Source of the DNA: Pilaira anomala
Taxonomy: Eukaryota > Mucoromycota > Mucoromycetes > Mucorales > Mucoraceae
Length of the DNA stretch: 27,072 nt
Assembly: GCA_025716855.1 (NCBI GenBank)
Contig: JAIXMQ010000149.1
Span: 1-27,072 of the forward strand
Reading direction: 5' to 3'
Shown: positions 24,169 to 27,072 of the stretch, piece after piece
Layout: every line of letters begins with the position of its first letter
Position numbering within the stretch: position 1 is the stretch's first letter
Position numbers and translations under genes: made by a program
The notes under the pieces: model-generated
The model's input: the letters and a program-made list of their open reading frames with translations, nothing else
Told to the model about the DNA's origin: nothing
The model's database searches: none

Positions 24169-27072
24169 ATGTCTGGTGGTGGTGAACATTTTCAAGGTGG
24201 TCCTACCCCTGTAGTCAATCAAGATAACATAAATCTACAACTGGTACGAAGTTTGGAGTCTATGAAACTATCTATGGAAACTCTTACATCTCACGTACTT
24301 GAAAATAAACAAGGTACCACAAATGTTGGATCATCATCAAATGCTGCGCCTCTTTTACCTACTCCGCTTATTAAACTAAAGCCTCCTGCTGCTTATGATG
24401 GTGTTCGTGATGCTATGGTAATTGATGAATGGGTACGTTCTGTTGAAAAGCATCAAGAGTTCCACTCTTTGAATGCAAGCCAGACACTTTTATTTGCTAC
24501 TAGTCATCTTTCTGGTCGTGCTAATGCCTGGTATCGCTATATTGAAACACAAACAGAGACTCCTAATACATGGGTAGCTTTTAAAACATTGTTGTTAGCC
24601 AAGTTTCGTCCTGAAAACGCTGAATTGCTAGCTAGGGATCGCTTGAGCACTATTACTCAAACTTCTACGGTACAAGACTATGTTAATCGCTTCATGGATA
24701 TCACTGTTTATCTTCCTAATATCACTAATGATGAACTATGTGACAAGTTTATGAGAGGTATACAATCTCATCAACTTCGTGCTGACCTACGTGGCGTATT
24801 GGGGGTTCAACGTACACTTGATAATTATTACAACATGGCGCTCTCTTGGGAAGGTGCTCGTGAGTTTGGTTCTAGTGCTACTCGTATGGTACTATCAACA
24901 AACCCTGCCGCAGAAACCGCTGTAGTACATGATACAGCTGAGCCTATGGAGTTAGATGTAATTCAAGGCGGTCCACGTGGTGTACCTCGTCGTAATGGTG
25001 GTGGTAATTACTCTAATAGCAAGAAAGGTGGTAACAACTTCAAGAATAACAATTGTGATTACTGTTCTCGTTCAGGTCATACCAAATACAAGTGTTTCAA
25101 AAGAAGGGATGACATTGCTGCGCTTGATGAAAAAAATAAAAGACAAGGTCGCGGTTCCATGAAGTTGAATACTATTGTCGGTGATAATCAATCTAATATT
25201 TCTTCTGTATCATCTGAAGATAATGTAGTAGCTAATAAAGATACTCTTTACCATTATTTGCCTACTGTTTCTAATAACAATGAAAAGGGTATAATCAGTC
25301 AACCTACCATCATGAAGTCTAGCTCTACTCCATATAATATACCTTTTGAGCTTGTGCCAGTAGTTGAAGCCAACTCTTGTTATATTGATACAGATTTACC
25401 ACATCTTGTTGAGTTGAACACAACGTTTTCTACTGACTTGCCGTTATATGATGCTACTGTTTTGGGTCGTGATAATAGTACTATTACTGTCAAGGTGCTT
25501 GTTGACACCGGTGCAACTGAATGCTATATCTCATCATCGTTGTCTAGACACATTACTGGTGGACGCAAATCGGTTGATAGAAAAGTAGAAACAGCTTCTG
25601 GTTCAGTAGACAAAATAACAGATCAATTTGTGTTCAATATGAATATACAAGGCTATACGTCTACTGTATCTGCTTTTGTGTTTGGTGAAAAGTTTGATGT
25701 CATCTTAGGTCGCTCTTGGTTGAAACTTCACAAGCCTCAAGTATTTTGGGAGAATGATACTCTGCGTTTTATCCAGCCTAATGGTGATGATTGTGTAATT
25801 CGTCCAAGTGAAACGTTAAAGAAGGCGTCTAATGAAGATGTTTTTACGTCGTTGAATTACCTTATCTCTTCAAAACAAGCTGAAAAGTGTATTCGAGGAG
25901 GAAGTGAAGCCTACTTTTTAATGGTAATGGATGATAATGCAGATGATGTAATTGCTACGTCTGTTACAGAGGGTAATACTAGTTACTGGAATAGTTTAAT
26001 TAAACAGTATCCTTCAGTATTTCAAGATGGTTTACCTGGGTTACCTCCAGCAAGATCCTTCCAACACATTATTGATACACAAGAAGCTAAACCCATAAAT
26101 AGACCTGCCTACAGAATGAGCCCGGCCGAATTGGATGAGCTGAAGAAACAACTCAAGGATCTTCTTGATTTGGGATTAATTAGACCAAGCTCATCACCAT
26201 ATGGATCTCCTGTACTATTTGTACGCAAACCAGATGGCTCAAAACGCATGTGTATTGACTATCGCGCTCTCAATAAAGCAACGGTAAAGATTTCAAGCCC
26301 ATTGCCACGTATAGATGAAGGATTGGATCGTTTAGAAGGTGCATCGTTTTTCACAACTTTAGACTTGAAGAGTGGATATCATCAGATACCTATTAAAGAA
26401 TCAGATATTCCAAAAACCGCATTTAATACAAGATACGGAAAATATGAATTTCTGGTACTTCCTTTTGGTCTTTCGAATGCCCCGCCTTCTTTCCAAGCAT
26501 GGATGAACAGCCTATTAGGTGATTATATTGATCATTTTGTTTTGGTTTATCTCGATGATATTTGTATCTTTAGTAAAACAGAAGAGGAGCACAAGAAGCA
26601 TGTCTAAATGGTTTTAGATCGCTTTAAAGAAGAAAAATTAGTATTGAATCTAAAGAAATGCCATTTTAATCAACGTAAACTCTCTTTCCTTGGTTTTGAA
26701 GTATCTAGTGCTGGTGTGTCTCCATCTAGTTCCAAAGTTGAAGCTGTCAAGAACTGGCCTAGACCTACAAATGTTCAAGAGGTGAGACAGTTTATTGGCC
26801 TTAGTCAACACTATCGTCGCTTTATACCTGGATTCTCTTCAGTTGCTTCTCCTTTAACGGAACTGACTAATGGAACTGGCGCTAAGAAGCGTTCTATTAC
26901 TTGGACCCCTAGCTGCGAAAATAGTTTTAATACTATCAAGTCACTTCTTACTACTGCACCGGTTCTCCAAATGCCTAATATGGAATTACCTTTTGTTATC
27001 GAAACCGATTCTAGTGATTATGGTGTTGGTGCCGTGTTACTTCAGCCTGCTCTTGATAGAAAAGCTACTAAT
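24169..27072 (+). CDS. gag-pol: Gag-Pol polyprotein of element C (partial; one in-frame stop)
   Basis: ATG 24169 opens an 812-codon frame to TAA 26605-26607. The same frame then continues, without further stops, to the window end. Capsid residues about 65-265 (AYDGVRDAMVIDEWVRSVEK, then FRPENAELLARDRL). The zinc knuckle is CDYCSRSGHTKYKC at about 295-308. The protease loop is VDTGATECYIS (Asp at 446), with VILGRSWL later. RT motifs are MCIDYRALNKATV, TTLDLKSGYHQIPI, LPFGLSNAPPSFQ and YLDD (794-797). After the TAA come LSFLGFEVS and the connection domain, and RNase H begins with VIETDSSDYGVGAVLL. The stop sits between RT palm and thumb; CAA to TAA would explain it. Gag and Pol share one frame with no stop or shift between them. 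Confidence 0.88.

Larger units (their letters stand above)
23748..27072 (+). mobile_element. Ty3/Gypsy retrotransposon C next to the tRNA gene (3' end outside the window)
   Basis: LTR, PBS, a leader with two A tracts, and a single gag-pol frame that runs to the window end, within RNase H. One in-frame TAA (26605-26607) interrupts it. Its sequence is only distantly related to elements A and B. Its GC and codon use look less AT-biased than element B. Confidence 0.83.

Noticed and set aside
9273..26607. In-frame stops as evidence of RIP-type C-to-T mutation
   Set aside because: Any stop codon can arise from CAA, CAG or CGA by one C-to-T change, so these few sites do not discriminate; a count of dinucleotide bias over many copies would be needed.

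Overview
The window is AT-rich, repeat-dominated eukaryotic DNA. It has long A/T homopolymers, spliceosomal-type introns, a nuclear tRNA gene with Pol III A and B boxes, and a nested pile of transposable elements. The protein families are Ty3/Gypsy Gag-Pol, a Tc1/mariner transposase, and a DDE transposase of a type that is abundant in fungi. My best guess is a repeat-rich early-diverging filamentous fungus (Mucoromycota in the wide sense). That is inference from family resemblance and composition, not proof. No intact host protein-coding gene is visible; the only clear host gene is tRNA-Pro(AGG).

Layout: 1-2738 is AT-rich sequence with a 70-bp A tract and one unrecognised protein fragment on the minus strand. 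2741-5608 is a complete TA-flanked DNA transposon with perfect terminal inverted repeats (TIRs) and an intron-containing transposase. 5611-6739 is AT-rich, with a short tandem array split by a probable 435-bp solo LTR. 6740 to about 11476 is a truncated minus-strand Ty3/Gypsy element (element A: coiled-coil Gag, protease, RT). Its gag is interrupted at a TA by a Tc1-like element (9080-10426) whose transposase carries one amber codon. 11525-15160 holds three related LTRs: a diverged one carrying a small TIR element, then two solo LTRs in opposite orientation, each with its own 4-bp target duplication; one of them carries a TA-inserted non-autonomous element.

15180-23510 is a full-length Ty3/Gypsy element (element B, 8.3 kb) with nearly identical LTRs, a 4-bp target duplication and gag, protease, RT/RNase H and integrase. 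It also has an extra 129-codon ORF between integrase and the 3' LTR. 23665-23736 is tRNA-Pro. Only 11 bp upstream of its 5' end begins another Ty3/Gypsy element (element C: short LTR, PBS, single-frame gag-pol) that runs off the window end.

Three points deserve most attention. Element C sits next to a tRNA gene, as Ty3 does in yeast. Element B has a retrovirus-like A AAA AAC slip site directly before the gag stop, and an accessory ORF with its own TATA-like box. Finally, every reading-frame break that can be traced is explained by loss of one base, usually in a homopolymer; this points either to assembly undercalling or to translational slippage. The insertions can be ordered, because a 116-bp tandem duplication is split by the two solo LTRs and element B.
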